From Saccharum officinarum (taxonomy: Eukaryota; Streptophyta; Magnoliopsida; Poales; Poaceae), in the NCBI GenBank assembly GCA_020631735.1, contig CM036231.1, forward strand, positions 7,963,831-8,027,830: DNA of 64,000 nucleotides, read 5' to 3'. The notes beneath the pieces were generated by a model. That model was given only the letters and a program-made list of their open reading frames with translations, was not told the origin of the DNA and did no database searches. Position numbers and translations under genes: made by a program. Of the stretch, positions 33,151 to 46,032 are shown one piece after another. Each line of letters starts with the position of its first letter. Within the stretch, counting starts at the first letter, position 1.

Positions 33151-33560
33151 AGGTCCACTTTGCTTGCAAGAGTTAACAAGGAAGAAACGTGAAGCACTTC
33201 GCTAGCTACCCATATGGTGCTACCCACTGGCGTCGTGATATATACTTGCATAAGCAAAGTGCCACATGGCGTCAGAGTTACATGGTGTGGCACAAGGTCA
33301 TTGTGTTTATCTTGCCATACTAGCACCTACAAATGGATTACTATCTTGTATTGGTATCTTTTGATGCATATATATTTCTACCCCTACCGACAACCGCAAG
33401 TCGTTTTTTGTTGGCGTGAAGTCTAGCACAAGCGAGATCAGGCACTTGAAGAAGGATGTGATGCTCCACGAGAAAGGCACTTCGCCGCCGCATGAAAGAA
33501 ACAGATGCAGCCATATTAAGAGCATTTTAAACAAGTTATCATTATAGATTAGGTTCTCTT
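33151..33560. repeat. Dispersed repeat unit, copy A
   Basis: The sequence after the minisatellite (CACTTTGCTTGC, ACAAGGAAGAAA, CCATATGGTGCTACCCACTGG, GCAAAGTGCCA, CAAGGTCATTGT, TCTAGCACAA, GAAGGATGTGATGCTCC) is repeated at 48031-48480. No terminal repeats or coding motif; class unknown. Confidence 0.7.
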
Positions 33561-34085
33561 AGATGCGCTTAATGACGTAGTATTTTTTTCTCTCTCCTTA
33601 AACAGCTCTGTAAGAGCAATATGCATTGTACATGCCCTTATATGAAGAACATATACAACCGCAAGCCGTGACATAAGAAAACTCAATTATTACAAGAACA
33701 ATTCTTGCTCATTCAAGAATGACAGCCCTAACTTTTAGTTTGCCCAATGTAATGACTATTGTCACTTGTAACAGTGAAGTGAGCGGAAGTGTTTGACCCA
33801 CATGCCTAAAGCAAACTAATCTCTTTTCTTAGCAAAAGAAAAGAGAAAACAATTAAAATGCTCTATTTCCTACGAATACTATGATATGTTCTGATAGTTG
33901 TTCTTGCCTTCTTATATCTAGCAATCTACCATCTCCTAAGTTTAAATCATACAATAAACTAAAATAGGAGTAAGAAAATGAAACTAGTAGTTAGTTGACA
34001 AATGAAACTAGTAGAACATTCCTCGCTCATTTTGGCACTGCAGCCCAATGTTGATGATACATAAGCAGAAGTGTGTCAAGTGTCT
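33561..34085. other. AT-rich spacer related to repeat flanks
   Basis: Mostly AT-rich. Pieces such as ACAGTGAAGTGAGCGGAAGTGTTTGACCCAC (as a diverged stretch near 33771-33801) match 47662-47690, so part of this belongs to the dispersed repeat. No gene seen. Confidence 0.4.
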
Positions 34086-35815
34086 GTCACACCCATTTTT
34101 AAGACCAAATGGAATGCATAACCTTATGTGTGCCCAAAGATCAATCACACATAAGCTGACAAATCATAAAGGGAGTATCATCACAAATGTTATTACATCA
34201 CGATTATTACCACATAGTCTTTACACAAATATAGTGAAAAATAAAAAGATAAATCTCTCATGGTAGCTCCAAGCACAGACACATTGACTGGTTGACTGCA
34301 AGTCTAGTAATCTTCAGGGAAGTAGGAGTAGTAGTCACTATTTGCACCATCTGTTACCCATCTGAGATTTTTATCCAAGTAAGAAAAATAAACAAGCGTA
34401 AGTATATCTCGTACTCAACAAGTGTAACATGGGGTTCATGAGGCTCAAAGGCATAATATTGGTTTAACAGCATGTAGCTTTTATTTGGCACAATTTTAGC
34501 ATATCTAAAGCATCAATGGATCTCAACTTGCAATCAACATATGATCAATGTAAAATGAATAACAAATAGCAAAAACTTATTCAACATTAGTGATCAACTA
34601 TTCCATAAGGGTCCAAGGCCACTCGTGACCGTGAGCACGGCTGTTATAACAGTTTTACACTCTGCAGAGGTTGTACACTTTCACTGTGAGTCATGTAGCC
34701 CATATGCCCGGGTTAATTACTCTCAAAACACTTCCAAGGTGAGCAGGCAGGGGAACACTATGAAGTCTTTCAAAGGTTCGTCTAATAAGTTAGGGCCATT
34801 AGATTCACTCGGCAAATAGATGTAGAGCCCCCCTTCCATATGGCATAATGACGCGCAGCCTATACACATAAGGACAGAGGTCGCACTATACCCGATTCGT
34901 CAAGCCATTCTTACGCCATAAAGGTTACCACTAACAAGCTAGAAAATGTCCTTCTATATGACTAAAGCCAGAGCCATATAGCCCCCACAGTTGTACTATA
35001 AGTCCCGGATGTTCGCTTACAGATGAGTTCTTATGGAGAGCAACTAGAGCACCAAAAGATAGTCCAATGCTCTAGCCCCCTTTTAGCATGTTACTAAAAA
35101 GTCATCTTTTAATGTTTATTGCATATTCCATTAGTCAAATTACATGATTATAGTTCATATTAAGCACTAGCAAAGCTACTCAATGCAATATAATAGGTGC
35201 CAAGGTAATGGATCAAAACTAAGTCATCCTTATCAAGGTAATACATGCATAATGAATGTAATTGTTTTTAGTGAATAGGACAACAAGGATAATCCCATGC
35301 TATACTTGCCTTCATCAAACTGGTCCTGATGATCCTACTCGAAGAAAAACTCTTGGTCACCAACGTATTGCTCACCGTCTATACTCGATCAACAAAGCAA
35401 CAACATTCATCCAAAAGCAATCATGCAAAACAAAAAAGACTTTAATTAGAACAGTACACCAACAGTAATAAAATAAGATAAAAAGTTTTTAAAATGAATC
35501 TACAACTCACTAGAATCACACAAACGCGAAGATCACGAAAAACGGAGCTAAAACGACGAAGTTATGAATTTACTAAGATTTCATGAAGATAAATAATTAC
35601 TTTAATACAAACTCGAAATTAAAATGTTACAAACCTACTGTACAGTAACACTATCATGTAGAGCTCGCGAATACGAACCTAACTCAATTTGAACGGGTCA
35701 AATCGGAGTTAAAACGAAGATTTTATGGCTAAAACAAGATTAGTGGCAAAACTATAAATATCAGAAAACGTATTTTTGAATTACCGAGATCAAATACGCT
35801 TTCAAAAGAATAAAA
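34086..35815 (-). mobile_element. LTR fragment, left arm of a head-to-head pair
   Basis: Starts TGTCACACCC at 34086 on the plus strand. About 34845-35815 is the reverse complement of about 36880-37860; landmarks are GTAGAGCTCGC / GCGAGCTCTAC, GAACCTAAC / GTTAGGTTC and GCCAGAGCCATATAGCCC / GGGCTATATGGCTCTGGC. By comparison with its partner it reads as the latter part of an LTR in minus orientation. No coding sequence. Confidence 0.6.
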
Positions 35816-35828
35816 CGGATTCGGGTTT

Positions 35829-37860
35829 GTAACACCCAAATTTTAGGAGTAATAAATTTTAAATAATTTAGAGAAAGGGAATTAAATTTTTTTTAAAAAA
35901 AATATGTGGTGTTGCATTCATGCTGTTGCATTTAATTTATTTTGTGGTGTGGATTTATTTTATTTTGTTTGGCTTAGAAATTTTTATTTGAAAAGGTTTT
36001 GGAAAATAGACTAATAAAGAAAAGGAAGAAAAAAAAGAAAAAAACAACTTACCTTCTTACCTGTTGGCCCGGCGGCCCAGCAGACGAGCGGCCCAGCTTC
36101 AGTGAATAAGCCGCGCGCCTCCCTGTACCGCTGACTGGTGGGGTCGGCTTGTCAGCCGCTTCTTCTACCTTCCGCCGTAACCGGTTGGGACTCGATCTTC
36201 AACCGATTCGATTTGCAAATCTTCGATTTTCTAACCGAACTAGGAGAGGTGGCCTTATAAAAGGATAGCCGGGTATCTACTCTTTCCGTTTTTCATCTTA
36301 AACGATAGGCAAGCCACGGGAAATAGAGCTCTAGGGTTAGGGTGGTGTTGACGGATTTCAGTTGAGCGCGGGTGAGGTTTTCGGGTGAAGTTGAGGCCGT
36401 TTTCATCGTATTGGTGAGACCGCACCTTCCTCCTCTGTCGTTTTGTATTTTTTTCTTTTGGGTGGAGACGGTGCAAACCGTGTTTTTAAGGTTCACCGTA
36501 GGGCGGTAATGACGCCGTCGTTCTCTTGTTGCCGCGCGACGGGTACGGGTTGTTGTAGCTCGTTTTTGTTGCTGGGATGAGTTCGCACGGAGCATCTCGT
36601 TCGATTGGTTCAAGTTTGGGCTTGAATGGTGGTCTCGGTGGGGAGATCCATCATCTCCGGCCATGGAGGAGCCACCGGCCATGGGGGAGCCGCCGGCCGG
36701 ACATGAGGGGGGTGACCGGAATAGCACTGTAGGGTTGATGATGAACCCGAGCCGTCCGATTTGAGATCAAGGGCCCAGATTAGAACTTACCCCTTCGCGG
36801 GTAAATTTGTTAAAGAGACCCTCAGCTTTTTAGTTATCAACCCGCGGTCCGTAGCGTAAAACTGAAAGTACGTTTTCGTGTTTGGAAAGCGTATTCTCTC
36901 CCGGTTAAGTCAAAAATACGTTTTCAGGAAATTACAGTTTTGCCACTAGAATTGTTTTGGTCATAAAAACTTCGTTTTAACTCCGATTTGATCCGTTCAA
37001 GTTGCGTTAGGTTCGTATTTGCGAGCTCTACATGTTGGTAGTATTGTACAGTAGGTTTGTGATAATTTATTTTCGAGTTTATATTAAAGTAATTATTTAT
37101 TTATCTATAGGAAATCTTAGAAAATTCATAACTTTCACGTTTTAACTCCGAATTTGGTGATCTTTGCGTCTGTGTGATCGTAGAAACGTGTAGAAGAGTT
37201 TTATAAACTTTTATTACTGTTTTGTTACTGTTGGTGTACTGTTCTAATTGTATCTCTTTGTTTGCTTCGTGTTTGTTTGATTGGATGCATGTGTGTTGTT
37301 GATTGATGATCGAGTATAGAAGGTGAGCAGTATCTGGACGATTCGGAGTATTACTTTGAGCCAAGTCAACAGTATCACTTGAAAAGCTTTGATCAAGGCA
37401 AGTATAACACAGGACTATCCTTGTTACCTATACATTGAATTGTCATACATATGCATGTGCTTACCTTGACAACCTTAGAGATTATAACTTAGTGATTGTT
37501 ATCTTGATTCCTTGTCAACCTTGGGAATGCATATGGGTAGCTACTGCTAGTGCTTAAACTAGGAACAATGATCTTGTAATTTGATTAATGGATTAAGCAT
37601 TCAACCATTAAGATGATTTTATTACTGTTAAAAGGGGGCTAGAGCATGTGTATTATTTTGATGCTCTGGTTTCTCTCCTTAAGGACTTATCTGTAAGTGA
37701 TAACCGGGATATACAGTACAGCTGTGAGGGCTATATGGCTCTGGCTTTAGTTGTTCAAGAGACCTTTTCTAGCTTGTTAGTGGTTACCTTAAATGGCGTA
37801 AGAAAGGCTTGCCACGTTGGGTGTAGTGCGAGCCCCACGTGAATAATTTTGTGGCGTGTA
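35829..37860 (+). mobile_element. LTR fragment, right arm of a head-to-head pair
   Basis: Begins TGTAACACCC at 35829, followed by an AT-rich tract and a GC-rich block (36060-36730), the same architecture as the element at 1-4099. From about 36880 it is the inverted copy of the left arm. It fades near 37860. The 144-codon minus frame at 36293-36727 lies in the GC-rich part and has no motif. Confidence 0.6.
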
Positions 37861-37869
37861 AAAACTCAT

Positions 37870-39941
37870 AGGAATATTCACCGTGGTGGCATAAAAATAA
37901 AAAAAAATATAAATATGCATTCATCTTGTCACATTTTCTTTACATCATACAAAATACAAAAATACAAAAATTTTAAGAAAGAGATCCTGCTGAAACTCTA
38001 CTCAGAAAAAACCAGAAACAATCTCAAAGGCTCTAGACAACTGAGGCTTAAGTGGCCAACCACTAATGCTTAACTCGTTCCACAAGTTTTGTCGTCTATT
38101 TGAGTTTCATAGGATTTGAAGGACCAAGAAGAGCTGACAAGCAAGTGGATGTTCTATCCACTATTGAAGCGTTGTTTCAACAGTCATCAACACCAATCAA
38201 TGCTACGATAGAGGAAGTACATCTCCGCTGCCAATATTCTACTCCATAAGATCGAACGACTACGTTAACATCTAGCTTGGGGGAAGAGCGTCCCCCGTGT
38301 ATCCAGCTAAGTATTTCTTTCCCTTCTTGGCTTTACTATTTTTGAGTTTTCTATATATATTTGTCAGAGTCATAAAAAGATGCATAACAAACAAAACAAA
38401 ATAATTTTTTTATCTTAGTTATATAATAGTAAGGTGTGATCTTAAATTATGAAAACAAAATAAAAGGTATGTGTCTAGATTTCTATTTTTAAGAATTGAA
38501 TAAAATAAAGAGAACTTAGACAAACCACTTTGCATGGAAATGATGAAAAAGTGCTCAACCATGGTTCCTGTCAAGTACCTAGTTTTCAACCTTGAATTTT
38601 TCTCAAGTTTTAGACACAACTGTTTTGACCTGAAGATGTACTTTGAACCTGAAACTTGTGGGTAGCAAGTGCTTGATCTAAGTTTAGGTAATTGAGGGAT
38701 ATGATATGAAAAGATCTGAGCCACTGTTTATCTTGTTCCTAGTGATACTTGAGTTCTGGAGATTTATCTTTTGAAAACTCATAAAAATCACATGATGAGT
38801 TCCTGTATGACAAAGCTTAATTTCCTACCACAACCATACATGTTAGACTAGGAAAACCACTATATATATATGCTACTTGCTTTGCATTGAGTACTGTCAA
38901 GCTTTGTTGATACCTTAGAGACTTGTCATGCTTTTAAAATCAAGATCACGTACACACCACCTATATATGCACTATTCCTACACTGGGATAGGTGCCACAC
39001 ATTCCATCTAGATCCATCCAAAAATGTTTTACTCCTACACTAGGAGTAAACACCAAAAATACCCTATAGGATTCCCATCAAATAAATACACCAAGTTCTT
39101 GTTACTATCTCTCAAAAGTTTTGTTGCAGAGAAGAGGCATGTGGCTATGCAAAAGTAAAGAAAAAATAAAAGAAAAAAAGAGAGAAAAGGGTATTAAAAA
39201 ATGGACAAGTGTCCAAATTATCAAAACAATGGGTACTTAGATGCCTGCCTGAAAAAAAGAAAAAAAAAAGAGAAAGCCCATGTTGTCCTGCAAAGTTATT
39301 TCCAAGTTCTAAAAAAAGAGAGGTATATTTTCAAGGAGCAAAAGTTGAATTAGGTTAGCCACCATATATACACCTACCACCATATATCCACACACATGCA
39401 CATCTTAATTTGAATGTATGACTTGTTTCTCTGGATCCATTGTTTGAGTTTACAATATATGCTTTGCAAGTATGTATGTATTGTCTCCATACCCATGAGC
39501 TCCATATAAGCCTTAGTTATAGGATAAGAGACAGAGAGAAGGCATAACATTACTATTGCCTTGGTGAGGATCCATAAATACCACATAATGAGAGACTTGA
39601 GAGGGTCATACAAAGGAATCTCTAAGTTTTATTTTGAAAACTTACAAAAACTCCAGGATAAGGGTAGAACAAAAGAGCTGGAGACATAGTGCTTGACTTA
39701 ACCATTCTGTCTTTCAATTGCTCAAGACCCAAGTGAAGGCTATAAGCTCCATAGTTGAGGGTAATAGAGGTAAGTTTGAAAGTCAGAATAGTTTACTCTA
39801 AATCTAAAGAGAAATTCTTGATTGAATACATGTGTGCTTCTGAGGAGTTGTTACCATATTTTCAAAATTCTAAAGAACTCTTGTATCCATTGCTAAGTTG
39901 GCTTTGCTAAGAGACTAGCAAAGGTTAAGCTTGGGGGAACT
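37870..39941 (+). mobile_element. 3' internal part of an Athila-like Ty3-gypsy element
   Basis: Noncoding, AT-rich DNA that contains CTAGCTTGGGGGAAG near 38273-38287 and ends with the polypurine tract before the LTR at 39942. Such TAGCTTGGGGGA text downstream of pol is typical of this group in grasses. No gag, pol or env frame remains. Its 5' part is missing, apparently lost where it meets the LTR fragment near 37860. Confidence 0.5.
39928..39939 (+). other. Polypurine tract of the upstream gypsy element
   Basis: AGCTTGGGGGAA directly precedes the LTR start TGTTGATGG at 39942. It shows this element runs on the plus strand and that 39942 onwards is its 3' LTR. Confidence 0.6.
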
Positions 39942-41302
39942 TGTTGATGGTAGTTATTGTTCATTTTAAACCGTCAACCAAACATGAATAAGGGCATATA
40001 TCAACCTTCAACATAGAATTAGGGTTTATACTGACAGAATTCCACATTTTTGGTGAATCAGTGTTTTTGTAGGGGGTTATCAGGAAAAGGAAGAGAGATA
40101 TGAATGACGATGGGAAAATATCGAATTATAAACCGACTCCAACTCAAGAAAACTCTAGAAGACATGAGAGGACAGCCACCCGAAGGAGGGGCCCACCTGG
40201 CATAGGGCGGGGCCGACCGGCCCCACCCCTAGGTCGGCCGACCCAGCCTGGTCCCACTTAGCAGCCACCTTCGCATGTCGGTTCTCCACTGCCTTAGGGG
40301 TTGCATATCTACCGTTGATCAATGTCGGTTTGATCCGAGGGCTCTAGTGCATCCCACCGGCCTATATAAGCAGCCCTGTACCCCTGGATTGAGATCATCC
40401 CTGAAACCCTAATTCATATTCTCTAGCTAGGGTTTGGATTGAGAGGGGTCCCTTGAATGGATCTACCTCTCTCTCCAATGTAGTAGATTAGTTCTAGTTG
40501 AGAGTTAGGGAGAGTCGAGCTACGCTCAGGTTCTGGAGAATTCTTCGGAGGTCTAGTATGTCTGTGTATCCTACCTTTGCAAGACTTATGCTTTAATATA
40601 TTTATCTTCTCTATCTACTTTTATGTCTTTCATGTGATTGGTTAGTATAGTTATTATACCTTGGCATAGGATCTCCGCTCGTATTGAGTGCTCTAGTTAT
40701 CTATAGTGATTAGACTAGTAATTAATAGTGTAGACATGGTGTCTAGACTAGAGGTTACTTGAGATTGCGCCCAATCCTTCGGTTAGTTGTGGTAGCTACA
40801 GAGGTGACAGCTCTGTAGGTTATTATATTCCACCACGTTAGGGTTGGTGTTTCGTAGAGATTTTTGGCAGCCTTCCTCCGATCGCCCTTTCCCCAGTCTT
40901 TTTCGAGGATCGGAAAGGTACTGCTGCTCCAAAGTATTATTGTGTGATTGCTATATTTACTTATGTTTCAGTTATCATAGAACCAAAGTAGTAGAGAAGA
41001 ATATAGGAACCTTAAACTCTCCCGTTGTCCCCTCAACTTAGCTATGCTACTCACTTATCATAGGATTCTCTAATGTGTGTGTCATTATGCATAACTCCTA
41101 TCACTTATCACTCACCCCTATCTAGGTCTAGTTGGTATATTAGTTAGTAGATACATGATTGTGAACTATTAACCTCTTTAATACTGCTTCCCTATGGATA
41201 AATACAATACTCTGGAATACTCCTAGGAAAAAGCTACAATGGTACAAATATCTGTGCGCTTGCAGATACTTGATATTCTTAGATATACATTCATTCTAGT
41301 CA
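39942..41302 (+). repeat. LTR of the upstream gypsy element
   Basis: Starts TGTTGATGGTAG and ends about CTAGTCA. It shares ordered landmarks with the next LTR (41472-42722): AAACCGTCAAC, CTGACAGAATTC, TTTTGGTGAATC, GGGGCCCACCTGG, CCTATATAAGCAGCCCTGTA and CTATGG(A/T)(T/A)AAATA. Divergence is high, so it belongs to a related but not identical element. The next 170 bp (41303-41471) are unassigned. Confidence 0.6.
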
Positions 41303-41471
41303 CTTGCATTAATATTAACTGCTTAGTATTATTCTAGTAGTAATGCTAGGTAGTATTCATACATATCTCTTGCATCTATACTAGGGATGACAACCTAGTT
41401 AAGGTAGGGGGTATAGGTTTATAATAGGTGGCTAAGTAGCTAGAACAAGTGACACATTAATAAATACCAAC

Positions 41472-42722
41472 TGGTAGTTAACAACCATCATGAACCGTCA
41501 ACTTGACTCAAAATAACTACATAAAAGGAATCACCAACATAGAATAGGGGCTAAACTGACAGAATTCTAGAGTTTTGGTGAATCTGTGTTTTGCAAGGAT
41601 TAAACCGGAAAAGAGCCCAAGATGGTCCACATGTCGGACTAAAAATCATATTCCATCGTGACCCCAAGTTGAGAAGACTCTAGAAGACACGAGAAGGCAG
41701 GCCACCAAAGGTGGGGCCCACCTGGTAGGGGGCTAGGTTAGTCGACCCCACCCTAGGTTAGCCGACCTATGGGTCCCACGCGTTAGCCTCCGCTTCTACG
41801 TCGATTCCTCCACCTCCTTAGGGTTTGCATCTTCGCTGTTGATCAAGGTCGGTTTGATCCAAGGACTCCAGTGCATCTCACTGGCCTATATAAGCAGCCC
41901 TGTACACCCTGGGTCAGAGCATCCTCAATCCTAGGCAGAAATCCCGAGCCTCCTCTACAATCAAGAAACCCTAGATAGGATCAAGTGGTAAGCATTCAAG
42001 AGGAGATTAGTCTTGTAGTCTTCTAAGGATTAGGACTAGTCTTATTTAGAGATAGAGAGATAGAGTATTGGGAAAGAGTTTGGAGGAGTTGCTGGACTGT
42101 CGGTGGCTCCTCTACAACTTTTACCTGCGGGATAAGGTTCCATTGGAGCTTGCTTCTGAGATTTCTCTGGTATTCAACTTCTAATTTGAGTAAGTAACAT
42201 TGCTATTATTGTTCTTTTGGTTTGCGACTCTTTTGAGTGCTTTAATCTTGGTAGCTTCTTGATTGAAGTAGTATTCGTAGTGTAAGCGTGGTGCTTAGAC
42301 ATCGATTATTCATAGATGCACCCTACTTTTCGGATCGGTGGTAGCTCGTGAGGGTGACTTTACCTCGTTGAATCTTTCATAGTCCATCTCCTGTTTGTAG
42401 GACTAGTAGGACCTGGTTGCTAAGGAAAACATTCTCTGCTGGTGTCTTTTCTTAAGTAATGTCCCCATTGGAACAATCGTAACATAGCTTGTGAAGGTTA
42501 GAACTAGAGACCTTGGTGATCTTCTCTATCACCCTATACTCTCCGTCCTTGCTTGCTTCTCAGGGGTTTAAGCATAGACTTAGTTTCTCACACGTTCCTC
42601 CCTATGGTAAAATATAAATAATGATACTCTAGAATACTCCCTAGTGAAGTGCTATATCGGTATACTATCTATGCGTTCGCGAATAACCTTATTATCTTGT
42701 GTACATTTAATTCATACCAACA
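41472..42722 (+). repeat. 5' LTR of the Athila-like element
   Basis: TGGTAGTTAACAACCATC at the start, CATACCAACA at the end, eight bases before the primer site. The CCTATATAAGCAGCC near 41884-41898 is a likely TATA region. Part of it (42438-42622) is repeated at 47122-47304. Confidence 0.65.
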
Positions 42723-42730
42723 AGCATTTC

Positions 42731-42748
42731 TGGCGCCGTTGCCGGGGA
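42731..42748 (+). other. Primer binding site, tRNA-Asp type
   Basis: TGGCGCCGTTGCCGGGGA is the primer site typical of plant Athila/Tat-group elements, complementary to the 3' end of tRNA-Asp. It lies just inside the LTR. Confidence 0.85.
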
Positions 42749-42843
42749 GGAAAAACGGTTGCTGAGATTACTTCGAACCTAGCTTAATCTTGAATTATAC
42801 TTTTCATTTTCCTTTTTAGATATTTCCTTTTGTTTTTATCCTT

Positions 42844-43892
42844 ATGGATGCCATAGATTCCACTCTCATCTACCAATATGCTGCACCCACGAGCACCAGT
42901 CATAAGCCAAAAGAATCATCAAGCCTATCCTAACACCTGCCTATGAGCTACACCCGTGTTTGGTTGCAATGGTCCAGAACCAATCTTTTTCAGGAAAGGT
43001 AGACGAAAATCCTTATCTTCACCTACAAGAGTTCGAACAGACCTGTGACTGCCTCTACATAAAGGGCATAACCGATGAAACCTTAAGATGGAAGCTTTTT
43101 CCTTTCTCTTTGAAGGAAAGAGCTAAAAAATGGTATAATCGAACCGTAGAGAAGAAGTAGGGAGATTGGGGAACTTTGTGTTCCAGCTTTTGCTTGGACT
43201 TCTTTCCCATCTCTAAAGTAGTCAGCCTTAGAGCCAAGGTCCTATCTTTTAAACAAGATAATGAATCTCTGACTATATCCTGGGAACGTTTTAATTCTCT
43301 TGTAGACTCTGGACCAAACTTAGCCTTACAAGACCTCATTCTTCTTCAATATTTCTATATGGGTCTTAAAAAGAAAACCTCTAAGTTTCTTAACGTAGCT
43401 TTAAGAGGATCATTCTTGCATCTTTTGGCTCTGAAAGCAAGAAAAATCTTAGACCAAATTCTAGTAGATAAACCTAAAGAACCACTAGAAGAGAATCCTT
43501 TAGAGGAAGAATCCTAGATAGCTGAGCCTGAATCTTTGCCAAATCCACCACAACCCTCAGCTATCCCAATTTTTGAGCCACCGGAAAAGGAGGAAACTCC
43601 ACTTTCGGATTTTATGCTCGATTTCGAGGACAAACTTTTTACTGAATATGGAAACACCTCGAATTATTACTCACTAAGGGAGCCCAAGGAGCTTAAGAAA
43701 TCATTACTCCATAAAGAACCTTTCGATCCTTCTAAGGAAGCTTTACTTAAAAGGACTACGAAAGAGTTAGTGTCTATCATAAGTAACGAGTGGTTAGAAG
43801 AATCAGAGCTTTCCTCTAATGTGATCCGCTTGGATTCACCTTCTACCTCGATTCATTGCCAAATTCATAGACCCGTTCGAAGCCCGTTATAA
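42844..43892 (+). pseudogene. gag: Ty3-gypsy gag, with frameshift and TAG stops
   Basis: ATG at 42844 (MDAIDSTLIYQ) begins the protein; the frame shifts near 42920 and continues as FSGKVDENPYLHLQEFEQTC, LRWKLFPFSLKERAKKWYNR and LCSSFCLDFFPISK, the retrotransposon capsid domain of Athila-type gag. In-frame TAG codons at 43158 and 43515 interrupt it. The C-terminal part is acidic (EEPLEENPLEEES region). No zinc knuckle was seen. Another frameshift near 43875 separates it from the protease part. It would form the particle shell; non-functional here. Confidence 0.75.
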
Positions 43893-44027
43893 TCCAGTTG
43901 TGGGTGTTAATATCATGTCTGTCTACATTATTTGCTCATGATTTATTAAAACACATGCCATTAACCCTAACAACAAAACTTTTGAAAAGCCCTTCTGGAC
44001 ACATTGTCCTAAGTTTGGGAATTTTAT

Positions 44028-45851
44028 ATGTGCTCTCTATCCATGGTTCACTTGAGCTTCTATATCTTTGATATCATGGAGTTTGACCTGTTGATAGGAC
44101 AACCAATTGAAAGGCTTATTCAAGAGGGACAAATAGGGAAATTGAATATTCACCTTGGGAAAAACTTTAAACTCCCTTTGGTAATTACTCATTCTTTAAA
44201 TGCTAAGACAGAGTCATGTCCTGAGCCTAATCCAATTAAAGAGGATAAGGTAGCATCTCTTGAACACTTAATCGAACCCAACCTTGACGATGATGCTGAG
44301 TTCTTCATCGAGGAAGAAGGAGATGATCCACTAGAACCCGAACCTCTCGATGACTTGCTAGAGCCACTTAAATCTCCCATTGAGCTTAAACCTCTGCCTG
44401 CCAGTCTTAGATATGTTTTTCTTAATAATGATCAGAAATCTCCTATGATCATACATGATAAACTCTCTCAGGAAGAAACATTGCGCTTAATAACTGTCTT
44501 AGAAAAGCATCATTTAGGTTTTGGCTACTCACTTCAAGACTTAAAAGGAATCAGTCTTGCTCTTTGCACCCATCGCATCCCTACATATCCTAATATTTTA
44601 CCATCTAGAGAGCCCCAACGTAGGCTTAACAATGCGATGAGAGAGGTATTTAAGAAAGAGGTCTTAAAACTCTTGCACGCCGGGATCATTTATCCTGTGC
44701 CATATAGTGAGTGGGTAAGCCCTGTTCAAGTTATGCCTAAAAAGGGATGCATGACTATTGTTAAAAATAAAAATAATGAATTAATCCGCCAAAGAACCGT
44801 CATTGGATGGCGGATGTGCATTGATTACAGAAAGCTTAACAAGACAACAAACAAGGATCACTTTTCGTTGCCCTTCATTGATGAAATGTTAGAGAAACTA
44901 GCAAACTACTCTTTCTTTTGTTTTCTTGATGGGTATTCCGGATATCACCAAATCCTGATCCATCCTAATGACCAAAGCAAAACCACTTTTACATGTCCAT
45001 ATGGAACTTATGCTTACCGTAGAATGTCTTTTGGACTGTGTAATGCTCCAACTTCTTTTCAAAGATGCATGATGTCTATATTTTCTAATATGATTGAAGA
45101 AATCATGAAAGTTTTCATGGATGACTTTTCTGTTTATGGAAAAACTTTTGATGATTGTCTTAAAAATTTAGACAAGGTTTTGCAAAGATGTGAAGAAAAA
45201 CACTTAGTCCTTAATTAGGAAAAATTTCATTTCATGGTTAGAGAAGGAATAGTGCTAGGACACTTAGTGTCTGAAAGAGGAATTGAGGTAGACAGAGCTA
45301 AAATTGAAGTAATAGAACAGCTACATCCACCTGTAAATGTTAGAGGGATTAGAAGTTTTCTTAGCCATACTGGTTTTAATCACCGATTCATAAAAGATTT
45401 TTCACACATTGCTAGACCACTTACTAATCTTTTGGCCAAGGATATTCCCTTTGAATTTGATGATGCATGCTTGAAATCTTTTAACATTCTTAAGAAAGCA
45501 CTCGTTTCTGCACCAATCATTCAACCCCCTGATTGGTCCTTGCCTTTTGAAATCGTGTGTGATGCTAGTGATTATGTTGTAGGGGCAGTGTTGGGACAAA
45601 CAAAAGATAAAAAGTATCATGTAATTGCTTATGCTAGCAAAACTTTGACAGGACCCCAATTTAATTATGCAACAACTGAAAAAGAACTCCTGGCTGTTGT
45701 TTTTGCTATTGATAAGTTTGGATCTTACTTAGTAGGAGCAAAAGTGATAGTTTACACTAATCATGCTGCTTTGAAATATTTGCTCACTAAGAACGATGCT
45801 AAACCTCGCTTGATACGATGGATTTTGCTACTCCAAGAATTTGACTTATAA
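44028..45851 (+). pseudogene. pol: Ty3-gypsy protease tail, reverse transcriptase and RNase H
   Basis: One frame with a TAG at 45216-45218 and a TAA at 45849. The start (FDIMEFDLLIGQPIERL) is the end of the protease region; an acidic linker follows. RT motifs in order: SEWVSPVQVMPKKG, MCIDYRKLNK, FLDGYSGYHQI, YGTYAYRRMSFGLCNAP and the catalytic FMDDFSVYG, the Athila form of YxDD. RNase H follows with [22 protein letters not shown] and [12 protein letters not shown]. The TAG sits at a position where family members usually have Trp. The enzyme would copy element RNA into DNA. Confidence 0.85.
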
Positions 45852-46032
45852 AAAAAAGATAAAAAGGGAGTAGAAAATTCTATTGCCGATCACTTGTCTA
45901 GAATGCAATTTGAAAATCCACAGGAGCTGCCCATCGATGACTCGCTATGGGACGACATGCTCTTTCGGATCACCTGATCGGACCCCTAGTATGCAAATAT
46001 TATCAATTTTATGGTTGCGGGATAGGTACCAC

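Noticed and set aside
41303..41471. Possible continuation of the upstream gypsy LTR to the AAATACCAAC before 41472
   Set aside because: Only the last ten bases resemble the neighbouring LTR end; the intervening 160 bp do not align, so the LTR end was placed at 41302.
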